A stretch of DNA of 64,000 nucleotides, taken from positions 1-64,000 of the forward strand of contig CAJYAI010000001.1 in NCBI GenBank assembly GCA_913064725.1, given 5' to 3'. Below are positions 36,939 through 45,767 of the stretch, one piece after another. Each line of letters starts with the position of its first letter. Positions within the stretch are counted from its first letter, which is position 1. This DNA is from an uncultured Alteromonadaceae bacterium (GTDB lineage Bacteria; Pseudomonadota; Gammaproteobacteria; Pseudomonadales; Halieaceae). Below the pieces are notes generated by a model. That model was given only the letters and a program-made list of their open reading frames with translations, had not been told where the DNA came from and searched no databases. A program made the position numbers and the translations under genes.

Positions 36939-38159
36939 ATGCTGGATAAAGCATACGAGCCACTAACCTTGGGTCCGATTACCCTGCCGAACCGGTTTAT
37001 TAAGGCGGGTGCTAACGAGAATATGTCGAAGGCAGGACGTCCTACGCGAGCCATGCGGTTACATCATGAGGCTCTGATCAAGGGTGGCGTTGGTATGACG
37101 ACCATGGCCTACGTCGCCGTAGAGAAAGACGGCCGAACACTGCCCGATCAAGTCTGGGTTCACGATGAGGCTATGGCCGACCTCCGTGTGGTCACAGATG
37201 CGGTTCATGCCGAAGGCGGTAAGATCGCGGCACAGATTACGCATGGTGGTAGTTTTGTCACTGGTGTGTTCATTCCAAGACGTCTTCAGAGCTCTGTATC
37301 TGGCTTCAATCCCGCCGGGCTGTTGCGAGGTAACCTATTGCGTCGTGCCATGAATGAGCGGGATATGGACCGTATGGTTGATCTCTTTGTGAGCGCCGCC
37401 GAACGCTGCTACGAAGCCGGATTTGACGCAGTAGAAATCCACATGGGCCATGGTTATCTCCTCAACCAGTTTCTATCGCCGCTCGATAATAATCGACAAG
37501 ATGAATACGGTGGCAGTGCTGAAAATCGTGCGCGTTTCCCAGCGCGTGTCCTCACGGCGGTGAAACAAGCCGTTGGTGATCGTATGGCCGTGATCGCCAA
37601 GATAAATGTCGCTGACGGCAGGAGCCGTGGGGCACAACTTGAAGACGGCCTTGTGACGGCTCAGATTCTAGAAGCTGCAGGTGCCGATATGCTGGTGTTA
37701 TCAGGCGGGCGGAACGTCGAATCGGGCTGGTTTACCTTCGGAAGTAATCTCAATTTAGACGCGATGCTGCGGGTCATAGGAAAATGGTCGCTCAGCGGTA
37801 TGGCGATCGCCTCGACGCAGGCATCTGTGCCTAAAATAGACTTTAAGGAACTGTATTTTTGGGAGTATTCAACCAAGATACGCGATGCTGTCGATCTACC
37901 GCTTGCCTACCTTGGCGGTGTCAGGTCATCGGATAATGTGGCGCAGTGTATGGAGGCGGGTTTTGACGCTGTCCAGCTGGCGAGGCCACTGTTGCGCGAG
38001 CCAGATCTAGTGAATCGGTGGCGCGATCAAGGCGGCACGTCGCTCTGCGATAACTGTAATAGCTGTGTTGCTTATATTTACCACCCTGCGGGTACATGGT
38101 GCATCCATCAGCCACCGAATGCGTTGGTAGACAATCAGGTATTTGCATCAACGGGGTAG
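36939..38159 (+). CDS. NADH:flavin oxidoreductase (OYE-like) with C-terminal four-cysteine cluster
   Basis: A 406-residue FMN TIM-barrel protein. The active-site region VEIHMGHGYLLNQFLSPLDNNRQDEYGG is canonical. The C-terminus has C370, C373, C376 and C388 (C-x2-C-x2-C-x11-C), as in the 2,4-dienoyl-CoA reductase/trimethylamine dehydrogenase group, where they bind [4Fe-4S]; the FAD/NAD(P) domains of those larger enzymes are missing. It probably reduces or oxidises an enone or a dienoyl-CoA. A CAAACAGACCAT (minus strand, 36878-36889; 9 of 12 to the shared element) lies about 50 bases upstream. Confidence 0.85.
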   Translation: MLDKAYEPLTLGPITLPNRFIKAGANENMSKAGRPTRAMRLHHEALIKGGVGMTTMAYVAVEKDGRTLPDQVWVHDEAMADLRVVTDAVHAEGGKIAAQITHGGSFVTGVFIPRRLQSSVSGFNPAGLLRGNLLRRAMNERDMDRMVDLFVSAAERCYEAGFDAVEIHMGHGYLLNQFLSPLDNNRQDEYGGSAENRARFPARVLTAVKQAVGDRMAVIAKINVADGRSRGAQLEDGLVTAQILEAAGADMLVLSGGRNVESGWFTFGSNLNLDAMLRVIGKWSLSGMAIASTQASVPKIDFKELYFWEYSTKIRDAVDLPLAYLGGVRSSDNVAQCMEAGFDAVQLARPLLREPDLVNRWRDQGGTSLCDNCNSCVAYIYHPAGTWCIHQPPNALVDNQVFASTG

Positions 38160-38199
38160 GCTAAGGCCCACCATAATAAAAATCGAGGGTACCAGGAGT

Positions 38200-38670
38200 A
38201 TGAAGATCGAATTCGTCCGAGAGATAGGGGCCCCAGCCGATACGGTATGGCAGGTCATCACAGATTTCTCCAGTTACTCGCAGTGGAATCCCTTCGTCAC
38301 GGCCTGTTCTTGCGATTTGACCGTTGGTGCTCCGATTGCGATGACAGTCAGGCTTGGAGAACAGGTAAGGGACCAAGTTGAATTTGTTAGCGAGGTCGTG
38401 CCGGGTGAGCTATTTGAATACCGCATGAAGCCCGTTGGATGGCTCCTTTACAGCTACCGACAGCATGAGGTGTGCGCTGTGAACGATACAACAACACGCT
38501 ATAGATCAATATTTGAGCTCAACGGCTGGATATCGCCCTTGGTAGGCATGATGCTCGGCAAAGCCCTTCAGAATGGCTTCGAAGGTATGACCGATAGTCT
38601 GGTGAGTAGGGCAGAGAGCATGGTGAAACTCTCGACCTTGGGACAGGAGGTCAGCGATGACGACATCTAA
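38200..38670 (+). CDS. SRPBCC (START-like) protein
   Basis: A 156-residue protein with the helix-grip signature VREIGAPADTVWQVITDFSSYSQWNPF at its N-terminus. The ATG at 38200 is preferred to an upstream frame start at 38143 because GAGGG lies 10 bases before it and the fold begins at once. It overlaps the next SDR by 14 bases, so it is coupled to it. It resembles the SRPBCC protein at 23843 in its N-terminal helix and again partners an SDR. Confidence 0.8.
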   Translation: MKIEFVREIGAPADTVWQVITDFSSYSQWNPFVTACSCDLTVGAPIAMTVRLGEQVRDQVEFVSEVVPGELFEYRMKPVGWLLYSYRQHEVCAVNDTTTRYRSIFELNGWISPLVGMMLGKALQNGFEGMTDSLVSRAESMVKLSTLGQEVSDDDI

Positions 38671-39535
38671 GCAGCCCGTGGCGCTCGTCACAGGTGCTAG
38701 TCGCGGTGCTGGCGCAGGAATCGCACGAGCGCTCGGCAGCTACGGCCTACGAGTCTATGTGACAGGACGCGCAGAGGTGGTGGGCGAGGCCAAGGGGTGG
38801 GATGGCGCTGCACTACCCGGCACCATTCATAGCACCGCCGCAGAAGTGACGGCCGCAGGTGGCGAGGGCATAGCACTGCGTTGCGACCATGCTGATGATG
38901 AGCGCGTTCGTGAGGTCTTCGAGCAGATTGCAGACGAGTCCGGACGCCTCGATATGCTGGTGAATAACGCGACGATGATTCATCCCGAGCTCATTACCCC
39001 GAAACCGTTTTGGGAAAAGCCCCTTGATGCGGTGGGAATTATAGATGTCGGCCTTCGTTCTGCCTATGTGGCGAGCTGGTATGCGGCGCGTTTGATGGTT
39101 CCAAAGGGGGCAGGTTTAATCGCATTTGGATCATCCTTCGGTGCCAACTGCTATATGCACGGTCCAGGCTATGGCGCGCAAAAGGCCGGTATTGATAAGT
39201 TTGCGCATGATATGCAGCACGATCTAGCAGGAACGGGCGTCAATGCGGTTTCCATCTGGATGGGGCCCTTGCGGACCGAGCGGGCGCTCATGGCTGCGGA
39301 AGTCCACCCCGAGCAGTATGAGGACATTATGCGAGTGGCAGAAAATCCTGAGTACACGGGCCATTTGCTGCACGCACTGACGGTTGCGGACACAATAGAC
39401 CGCTATGCGGGTAAAACTGTCGTTGCTGCAGAGCTAGGTGCCGAGCTCGGTATTAGTGATGCAGGTGAATATCGACCGTCACATCGCGAAATGCTCGGAG
39501 GGCCGCCAGAGCGATCCCCAGCCGTGATCTACTGA
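38657..39535 (+). CDS. SDR family oxidoreductase
   Basis: A 292-residue SDR, longer than average because of an insertion near residues 40-55 (GWDGAALPGTIHST), as in DHRS1-like proteins. The cofactor loop is TGASRGAGAG, NNATM is near residue 105, and the catalytic segment MHGPGYGAQKAG holds the intact YGAQK. It overlaps the SRPBCC gene by 14 bases and is followed after 22 bases by DUF3604. The C-terminus (GEYRPSHREMLGGPPE) is not the classical GG form. Confidence 0.82.
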   Translation: MTTSKQPVALVTGASRGAGAGIARALGSYGLRVYVTGRAEVVGEAKGWDGAALPGTIHSTAAEVTAAGGEGIALRCDHADDERVREVFEQIADESGRLDMLVNNATMIHPELITPKPFWEKPLDAVGIIDVGLRSAYVASWYAARLMVPKGAGLIAFGSSFGANCYMHGPGYGAQKAGIDKFAHDMQHDLAGTGVNAVSIWMGPLRTERALMAAEVHPEQYEDIMRVAENPEYTGHLLHALTVADTIDRYAGKTVVAAELGAELGISDAGEYRPSHREMLGGPPERSPAVIY

Positions 39536-39557
39536 TGGTCCGGGGTTAACCATCACT

Positions 39558-41459
39558 ATGCGAGCCCACACAAAACAGTTCGGTGGTGTGCTGTGGCGCG
39601 TACTTGCCGTTGCCATGGTTATCGCGGGTATCGTGTTCTATCGCTCCCTCGCGCCCATTGATGATCCGTCCCTTGCCGGTCCGGAGCCAAAAACTCTATC
39701 AGACCGCGCGCAACCGACATACGCGGGGGCCAATCAGGTCTACTGGGGCGACCTTCACATCCACACTTCGCTGTCCAGCGACGCCTTTACCATGGGTGTT
39801 AGAGCCTTACCCGATGACGTATATCGCTTTGCCAAGGGCGAGACGCTGCAGCATGGCGCAGGGTTTCCGGTCACAATATCGCGGCCCTTGGATTTTGCCG
39901 CAGTGACAGATCATGCTGAGTACCTAGGGCAGGCTCGGTTGGCCGACTTGGACGTACCTACTACCCGACAAAGTTTGGCTACGCTGCTAGCCCATGAAAA
40001 TCGTCTGACGATCACGCAGTCGTGGTGGGAGATTATGAGCTTGATTCGTGACAACGGGTTTAAGCTCACCCTTGAAGGTGTTGACGCAACCATTAACCAA
40101 TCTGCATGGCAGGAGATTGTCGCGGCTGCTGAGCAGCATAATGAGCCGGGCGTTTTCACCACCTTTCCCGGTTGGGAGTGGTCGGCGGATGCGGGCGATG
40201 TGGGAACGCATTTGCATCGCAATGTCATCTACGGCGGCGAGGAACTCCCGGCGCTGCCGTTTAGCTCCCTAGACGGCCCAACGCCACCCGAACTCTGGGC
40301 TTTCCTTCGGTTGGAGCGGGCAAAGGGGCGTCGAGTCATGGCGATTCCACACAACCCTAATCTGAGCGAGGGACTAGCCTACCGAATTACCGATGATAGT
40401 GGGCAGCGTATCTCCGGATTATCACCCGTTGATCGCTCAGACTTGGAACCGATAAGCGAGATCCTGCAAATTAAAGGTAGTTCCGAAACCCATCCGCTGC
40501 TCTCAAGCTTGGATGAGTTTGCGGATTTTGAAATTGCAGGCACGGTGCCTGGCCGGGCTATGACGTTGGCCAGTGTGAAGGGCGCCTATGCGCGTGATGC
40601 CCTGCGCAGTGGCATATCGATGTCGCACAGCGAAGGATTTAACCCACTGAAATTTGGCGTTATCGGGTCAAGCGACAGTCACAACGCGACCTCTCCCAGC
40701 GATGAAGCAGGCTACACGGGCAAGCTGCCTATGATGGACGGCTCGGCGGGTCTCAGAACGGGTGAGGCGGGCATAGGGCTGGTACAGATGACGCCTGCTC
40801 GGCAGTGGGGTTCGGGGGGGCTGGCTGGTGTATGGGCTCCTGAAAATAGCCGTGCGGCACTCTTTGATGCGATGCAACGACGCGAGACCTTCGCTACCTC
40901 AGGGCCACGCATTATCGTCAGTCTCTTTGGCGGTTGGGGTTTCCCTGAGGGCACGGCAAACGCCGCGGCCTTTGATACTGTTTCGCGTGCTCACGGTGTG
41001 CCCATGGGTGCTAATTTGCCGCAGGCGCCCGATGCTGCAGCACTGCCTGAATTTGTCGTGGTCGCACAGAGCGATCCGCACGGCGCGCACCTGGATCGTA
41101 TTCAGATGATTAAGGGTTGGGTTGACGCATCGGGCGTCAGCCACGAAAAAGTCGTTGATTTGGCCTGGTCTGGCTCGCGTGTTGTCGATCCGTTGACCGG
41201 CAAATTGCCACCTGTGGGCTCAACGGTCGACGCCGAGCGAGCGACTTATGCGAATACAATTGGAACCAGTCAGCTGCGCGCTCAGTGGCGAGACATAGAG
41301 TTCGAGCCAGCGCAGGAAGCCTTTTATTATGTTCGTGTCCTTGAAATTCCCACGCCGCGTTGGTCAACCTTTGACGCCGTGCAGCTGGGTAGCAAGCCGA
41401 TGAAGCCCGCAGCGATTCAAGAACGCGCCATTAGCTCAGCGATCTGGTATCAGCCATAG
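39558..41459 (+). CDS. DUF3604 protein (PHP-like), membrane-anchored
   Basis: A 633-residue protein. One N-terminal membrane segment (about residues 9-27) anchors or exports it. The metal-binding WGDLHIHTSLSSDAF segment (about residues 64-78), a later DHAEYLG and GSSDSHNATSP are PHP-domain features. Its C-terminus ends ERAISSAIWYQP, and the paralogue at 48267 ends ERAWTSPIWLSTTR. DUF3604 has no firm biochemical function; a periplasmic phosphoesterase or hydrolase is possible from the fold. The TAG stop lies in the first copy of an 18-bp tandem repeat. Confidence 0.82.
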   Translation: MRAHTKQFGGVLWRVLAVAMVIAGIVFYRSLAPIDDPSLAGPEPKTLSDRAQPTYAGANQVYWGDLHIHTSLSSDAFTMGVRALPDDVYRFAKGETLQHGAGFPVTISRPLDFAAVTDHAEYLGQARLADLDVPTTRQSLATLLAHENRLTITQSWWEIMSLIRDNGFKLTLEGVDATINQSAWQEIVAAAEQHNEPGVFTTFPGWEWSADAGDVGTHLHRNVIYGGEELPALPFSSLDGPTPPELWAFLRLERAKGRRVMAIPHNPNLSEGLAYRITDDSGQRISGLSPVDRSDLEPISEILQIKGSSETHPLLSSLDEFADFEIAGTVPGRAMTLASVKGAYARDALRSGISMSHSEGFNPLKFGVIGSSDSHNATSPSDEAGYTGKLPMMDGSAGLRTGEAGIGLVQMTPARQWGSGGLAGVWAPENSRAALFDAMQRRETFATSGPRIIVSLFGGWGFPEGTANAAAFDTVSRAHGVPMGANLPQAPDAAALPEFVVVAQSDPHGAHLDRIQMIKGWVDASGVSHEKVVDLAWSGSRVVDPLTGKLPPVGSTVDAERATYANTIGTSQLRAQWRDIEFEPAQEAFYYVRVLEIPTPRWSTFDAVQLGSKPMKPAAIQERAISSAIWYQP

Positions 41460-41506
41460 CCCCTGTTTAAGCCATAGTGCCTGTTTAAGCCATAGCGCCT
41501 GTTTAA
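41453..41506. repeat. Three tandem 18-bp repeats containing a stop codon
   Basis: The units gccatagcccctgtttaa (41453-41470), gccatagtgcctgtttaa (41471-41488) and gccatagcgcctgtttaa (41489-41506) differ only at one or two bases. The first includes the TAG stop of DUF3604, so the later two carry extra copies of the same stop. They end eight bases before the stop of the convergent 5-alpha-reductase-like gene. Confidence 0.92.
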
Positions 41507-41513
41507 GCAGCCT

Positions 41514-42314
41514 TCAAAGCAGACCGGGGATGACGGCTTTTCTACTTTTAGGATAGTCGTCGAAATTCTTGTGGAACCACTTGTGTGTGAACAACGCCCT
41601 GGGGATGAGATTTCCCGCCGTCATGGCGAGTACAAACACCGCGCCAAGATTCCAGACCATGATGGCAAAACCTGTAAACGAGAGGATCTCACCAAAATAC
41701 TGTGGGCAGGTTACCCAGCGGAATCCACCACCATAGGGAATCTTGTATCGCGCCTCGTCTGGACTGGGGTTGGGTGAGCGCAGGTTGCGCAATATTGTGT
41801 CTGAATGCACGTTGAGTGCGAAACCAAAGGCGTAGATTCCGAGGCCAATGATGAATCGTGGATCACGAAACCAATCGTCTGTGTATTGGGTGCCGAACTC
41901 AGTGAGGTAGGCCGCGTTAAAGTACCCGTGCAAAAAGAGGGTAATCCAGCCGGCAATAACAACACCGAGGGAAAAGCTTGCGGTTGAGCCGGGTTGAACA
42001 CGCATCAGCATGGGCGTGACCAAGGCGCGATTGGTGTAGTGAAAAAGCCATATTGCTAAGAAAAATAGTGGAACAGCTTGATCGGCGTTGGGTCCCATAA
42101 AGAAAATGACGGGAAAGACTAATAGTCCGGGCAGTTCCATGAGGATCCAGCCAGACTTCGAGCCAAGCTTGATGCCCTTGGCACGCTTACCGCCACCAAA
42201 TCGACCGCCGTAAGCGGCGGTGCCAAAAAAACTAGAGACCATGACCAGCGCGGCATAAGCGAAACCGACCAGAAGTAGTGTGTCGTAGAGCGTGTTTCCG
42301 GTATACCACTGCAT
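41514..42314 (-). CDS. Steroid 5-alpha-reductase (SRD5A) homologue
   Basis: A 266-residue membrane protein with about six or seven helices. Its C-terminal half matches human SRD5A enzymes closely: NVHSDTILRNLR, YKIPYGGGFRWVT, QYFGEI and the end FHKNFDDYPKSRKAVIP. Residues matching human SRD5A2 E57, Y91 and E197 are present as E60 (ELPG), Y93 (HYTNRAL) and E209 (YFGEI). The reaction would be NADPH-dependent reduction of the delta-4 double bond of a 3-oxosteroid, or the reverse balance with a dehydrogenase. It diverges from a flavoprotein of the 3-ketosteroid dehydrogenase type. Confidence 0.88.
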   Translation of the reverse strand: MQWYTGNTLYDTLLLVGFAYAALVMVSSFFGTAAYGGRFGGGKRAKGIKLGSKSGWILMELPGLLVFPVIFFMGPNADQAVPLFFLAIWLFHYTNRALVTPMLMRVQPGSTASFSLGVVIAGWITLFLHGYFNAAYLTEFGTQYTDDWFRDPRFIIGLGIYAFGFALNVHSDTILRNLRSPNPSPDEARYKIPYGGGFRWVTCPQYFGEILSFTGFAIMVWNLGAVFVLAMTAGNLIPRALFTHKWFHKNFDDYPKSRKAVIPGLL

Positions 42315-42465
42315 GTGCGCTGTCCTTTGCTGTTAAGTCTGCGGCGCTAACGTTCTCTCGTGTGTGCGGCGCGTGCAAGCAGCGGGTATCGTCCAAACGG
42401 AGGCAGAGCGGAACCGATTGAGGCGCTACATTGCTCTCATACTGATAACAAGGCGGATAATAACC

Positions 42466-43932
42466 GTGTCTTTTGCACCCATTCTTGAGGCGGATGTTGA
42501 ACTCTGGAGCGATACCGCTGATGTATTGATCGTGGGCTTTGGCGGTGCTGGTGCCTGTGCTGCAATCGAAGCTGCCGATAATGGCGCCTCGGTAGCGATT
42601 TTCGAGGCGGCTTCCGAGTCCGGAGGTTCAACCAAGTTATCGTCTGCGGAGTTATATCTCGGTGGTGGTACCAAAGTGCAAAAGGCCGTGGGCTATGAAG
42701 ACCCGGTAGAGGATGTTTATGGCTACCTGATGGCCTCAAATGGACCACAGGCGGATCCGGACAAAACGCGTGCTTACGCAGTCGGCGGAGCCGAACATCT
42801 CGATTGGTTAATGTCACTCGGTGTGCCTTTCAAAATGTCGGAATATCCCGGGCGCGCGATGATGGCGCTGACCGACGATTGCTTGATGTACACCGGGAGC
42901 GAAAAAGCCTGGCCGTATGTCGACAAGTTCGCACCGGCGCCACGTGGTCACAATTTGAAAGTGGAAGGCGATAACGGTGGTCCACTGTTCGTACAAATAT
43001 TGACCGATGCGGTCAGGCAACGCGATATCGATGTGCACCTAGAGGCCAGAGCGCTTCGCTTAATTGTTGATGGCTTTGGCCCCAAGCAGCGAATTGTCGG
43101 GCTGGTTGTTCGTGAGAATATGGAAGAGCGTTATTACCGGGCTGATAAAGGCGTGATTTTGTGTGCTGGCGGCTTTGTGATGAACGAGGACATGATGCAA
43201 CGCTACGCACCTGAGCTTGCCCGATCGGGAACCGTGCCCATTGGCAATCCAAACGACACCGGCGGCGGCATTCAGATGGGGCTGAGCGTGGGTGCACGCG
43301 CGATCAATATGCATGAAGGCTTCCTCAGCGTACCGTTTTATCCGCCAGCAACACTGACCCATGGCATTTTTGTCAATGGGCAGGGACAGCGCTTCATTAA
43401 TGAGGATGCCTATCATGGTCGTATTGGCTGTCTAATGGTGAAACAAACCTATCCCGTGTACCTCGTCTTAAATGTCGAAGACTACGCCGACTACGAGACG
43501 GCTAGTTGGCTGGCAGCACCGATCAAGGGTACAGGTGATACGCTCAATGAATTGGCCTCAGAGCTCGATCTGCCTGCAGGTGCCCTGCAGCAGACTGTCT
43601 CGGGCTACAACGACGCGGTAGCCGCGGGTGTGGACTCCGCATTTTACAAAGCATCAGCTTGGCTTAAACCTTTAAGTGGTCCGTTTGTCGCGCTGGATTG
43701 TACGCCCGGCGCCGGCGCTTTCTTACCGCACTTTACGCTCGGTGGTTTGGACACAACGGTGGATGGTGCGGTGTTGAATAACGAAGGCATTGTGATCGAG
43801 GGTTTGTTTGCCGCCGGTCGCACTGCCTGCGGTGTCCCGCGTCGCGGTGATGGTTATGCGTCGGGTAGCTCGGTTGGCGACGCCACATTCTCGGGTCGTC
43901 GCGCGGGCAAGCAGGTATTAGCTGCCTCCTAA
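42466..43932 (+). CDS. FAD-dependent 3-ketosteroid dehydrogenase-like flavoprotein
   Basis: A 488-residue flavoprotein of the fumarate reductase/3-ketosteroid-delta1-dehydrogenase group. GTG at 42466 is chosen because AAGGCGG lies nine bases upstream; an open frame runs further back to 42364. The FAD loop is VLIVGFGGAGACAA, followed by ESGGSTKLSS. The C-terminal FAD contact is GDGYASGSSVGDATFSGRRAG. It would desaturate ring A (delta-1 or delta-4). Assignment to KstD rather than another flavoprotein is not certain. Its promoter region is shared with the SRD5A homologue and holds CAAACGGA (42394-42401). Confidence 0.78.
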   Translation: MSFAPILEADVELWSDTADVLIVGFGGAGACAAIEAADNGASVAIFEAASESGGSTKLSSAELYLGGGTKVQKAVGYEDPVEDVYGYLMASNGPQADPDKTRAYAVGGAEHLDWLMSLGVPFKMSEYPGRAMMALTDDCLMYTGSEKAWPYVDKFAPAPRGHNLKVEGDNGGPLFVQILTDAVRQRDIDVHLEARALRLIVDGFGPKQRIVGLVVRENMEERYYRADKGVILCAGGFVMNEDMMQRYAPELARSGTVPIGNPNDTGGGIQMGLSVGARAINMHEGFLSVPFYPPATLTHGIFVNGQGQRFINEDAYHGRIGCLMVKQTYPVYLVLNVEDYADYETASWLAAPIKGTGDTLNELASELDLPAGALQQTVSGYNDAVAAGVDSAFYKASAWLKPLSGPFVALDCTPGAGAFLPHFTLGGLDTTVDGAVLNNEGIVIEGLFAAGRTACGVPRRGDGYASGSSVGDATFSGRRAGKQVLAAS

Positions 43933-43982
43933 TGCAAGCCCAACACTAAGTAGCGGCACCCCATTTAGACAGGAGTTTTGCC

Positions 43983-44624
43983 ATGACCGACGAGAGTTTG
44001 TTAGTAAGGATTGATCGCCTTGAGTCGCTCGATGAAATTCGGCAGCTGGCAGCCAAGTACTCGCTTGCGCTCGATATGAGAGATATGGATGCGATGGTCA
44101 ATTTATTTCCAGAGGATGTTCGAGTTGGCAAAGACAAGGTCGGCCGCGCACACTTTAAGCAGTGGATGGACGAGACACTTCGAGTTCAGTTCACCGGTAC
44201 ATCGCATCATATTGGCAATCATATTATTGAGTTTGAGGACCCAGACCGGGCTGTCGGCGTTGTTTATTCTAAAAATGAGCACGAGACGCCAACGCATGAT
44301 GGGGGTTGTGAATGGGTCATCATGCAGATGTTGTACTGGGATCATTATCAGCGCATTAAAGGACGCTGGTATTTCAAGCGGCGACTTCCCTGTTACTGGT
44401 ATGCAACGGATTTAAACAAGCCACCTTGCGGCGATAATAAGATGCGCTGGCCCGATCGTGACCCTTATGAAGGTGAGTTTCATAGTTTGTTTCCTAGCTG
44501 GCGCGCCTTTTGGGGTGCTCCAGCAACGGACGAACTACCCTCGGTTGCCCCTCCTGCGCCGCTGGAACAATTCTTAAATACCATGCGTCGTGGGTCAGAT
44601 AACCCCAATATCCGAACTCGCTGA
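43983..44624 (+). CDS. NTF2-like/SnoaL-like protein
   Basis: A 213-residue protein whose N-terminal 140 residues form an NTF2-like barrel (LDEIRQLAAKYSLALDMRD; an HHIGNHIIEFED core). It has an extra C-terminal tail of about 60 residues rich in Trp and Pro. CAGGAG precedes the ATG by eight bases. It follows the flavoprotein by 50 bases and precedes an OYE gene by 10, so the three are likely one operon. Possible isomerase or dehydratase; not confirmed. Confidence 0.78.
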   Translation: MTDESLLVRIDRLESLDEIRQLAAKYSLALDMRDMDAMVNLFPEDVRVGKDKVGRAHFKQWMDETLRVQFTGTSHHIGNHIIEFEDPDRAVGVVYSKNEHETPTHDGGCEWVIMQMLYWDHYQRIKGRWYFKRRLPCYWYATDLNKPPCGDNKMRWPDRDPYEGEFHSLFPSWRAFWGAPATDELPSVAPPAPLEQFLNTMRRGSDNPNIRTR

Positions 44625-44634
44625 GGAGCATTCG

Positions 44635-45714
44635 ATGACCATTGAGCAATTGCTATCTCCCTTGCAAGTTGGGGAGCTACGATTGAAAAATCGTGTCGTT
44701 ATGGCGCCGATGACCCGAAGTCGTGCCTCACAAAATGATGATTGTGTCTCTGATATTCATGAGCTGTATTACGCGCAACGCGCCAATGCCGGCTTGATCA
44801 TTACCGAGGGGACGCATCCGACGTTTGACGGCAAGGGATACAATCGCACACCCGGCATCTGCAATAACGCGCACGTGGCTGCTTGGTCGCGCGTTACCGA
44901 TGCCGTGCACGAAGCAGGGGGACTTATAGCCTGTCAGCTCATGCACTGTGGGCGGGTTGGTCACCCGGATAATAAAGCTAAAGGCACTCGAACACTGGCG
45001 CCGTCAGCGATTGCAGCTCGCGCAGAAATTTTCACAGCTGGCGGTATGAAGGCCATGCCTACGCCAGAGCCCATGACTGCCAGTGACATCGAGGCTGTCG
45101 TATCTGATTACGGTCGAGCAGCTGAGCGCTGCCTTCAGGCAGGTTTCGATGGCGTGGAATTGCACTGTGCATCGGGTTACTTGCCCGGCCAATTCTTGGC
45201 CTCGGGTAGCAATCATCGCAGTGACGAATACGGCGGCTCGTTGCACAATCGTTTGCGGTTTATCGAGCGCGTTATAGAAGCGCTGGATAGTGCGATAGGT
45301 GTGGCGCGCATCGGGTTGCGAATTTCACCGGGTAATCCCTATAACGATCACGTAGACGCCAATCCCGAGAAAACCTACGGCGCGTTGCTTGATCTCGCAG
45401 AGTTGAAAGGCGTTGCCTGGATTCACGCGATACGGATGCCATCTACTGGGATAGACAGCTTGGCATTGAGCCGAGCGCATTACTCTGGTGTGCTTATAGG
45501 GAGTGATAGCTATACGGCTGATGAGGCGGGTGCCAGCATCGCTGAAGGCGCTGTGGATGCGGTCTCGTTCGGTCGGCTATACATCGCCAATCCCGACTTG
45601 GTGAGACGCTTTCAACAAGGCGGGCCGTTTAATGATATGGATAAGCGAACGATTTACGGTGGCGAGGGGGCGGCGGGCTATTGCGACTACCCCATGCTTT
45701 CGGATGATGCATAA
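44635..45714 (+). CDS. Old Yellow Enzyme family alkene reductase
   Basis: A 359-residue FMN enzyme. The ATG at 44635 is chosen because GAGGAG lies just upstream, although the frame is open from 44590. It contains the N-terminal LKNRVVMAPMTRSRA, the DGVELHCASGYLPGQF active-site segment and the SDEYGGSLHNRLRF signature. In the classical motif HGANGYL the Gly-Ala-Asn is replaced by Cys-Ala-Ser. No C-terminal cysteine cluster is present, unlike the OYE at 36939. Such enzymes reduce activated C=C bonds with NAD(P)H. It is the third gene in the operon starting with the KstD-like flavoprotein. Confidence 0.88.
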   Translation: MTIEQLLSPLQVGELRLKNRVVMAPMTRSRASQNDDCVSDIHELYYAQRANAGLIITEGTHPTFDGKGYNRTPGICNNAHVAAWSRVTDAVHEAGGLIACQLMHCGRVGHPDNKAKGTRTLAPSAIAARAEIFTAGGMKAMPTPEPMTASDIEAVVSDYGRAAERCLQAGFDGVELHCASGYLPGQFLASGSNHRSDEYGGSLHNRLRFIERVIEALDSAIGVARIGLRISPGNPYNDHVDANPEKTYGALLDLAELKGVAWIHAIRMPSTGIDSLALSRAHYSGVLIGSDSYTADEAGASIAEGAVDAVSFGRLYIANPDLVRRFQQGGPFNDMDKRTIYGGEGAAGYCDYPMLSDDA

Positions 45715-45767
45715 ATGTCGATCACCGCGTAACGTACGCATACTAAAAACGAAGCAAGGATAGTTTC

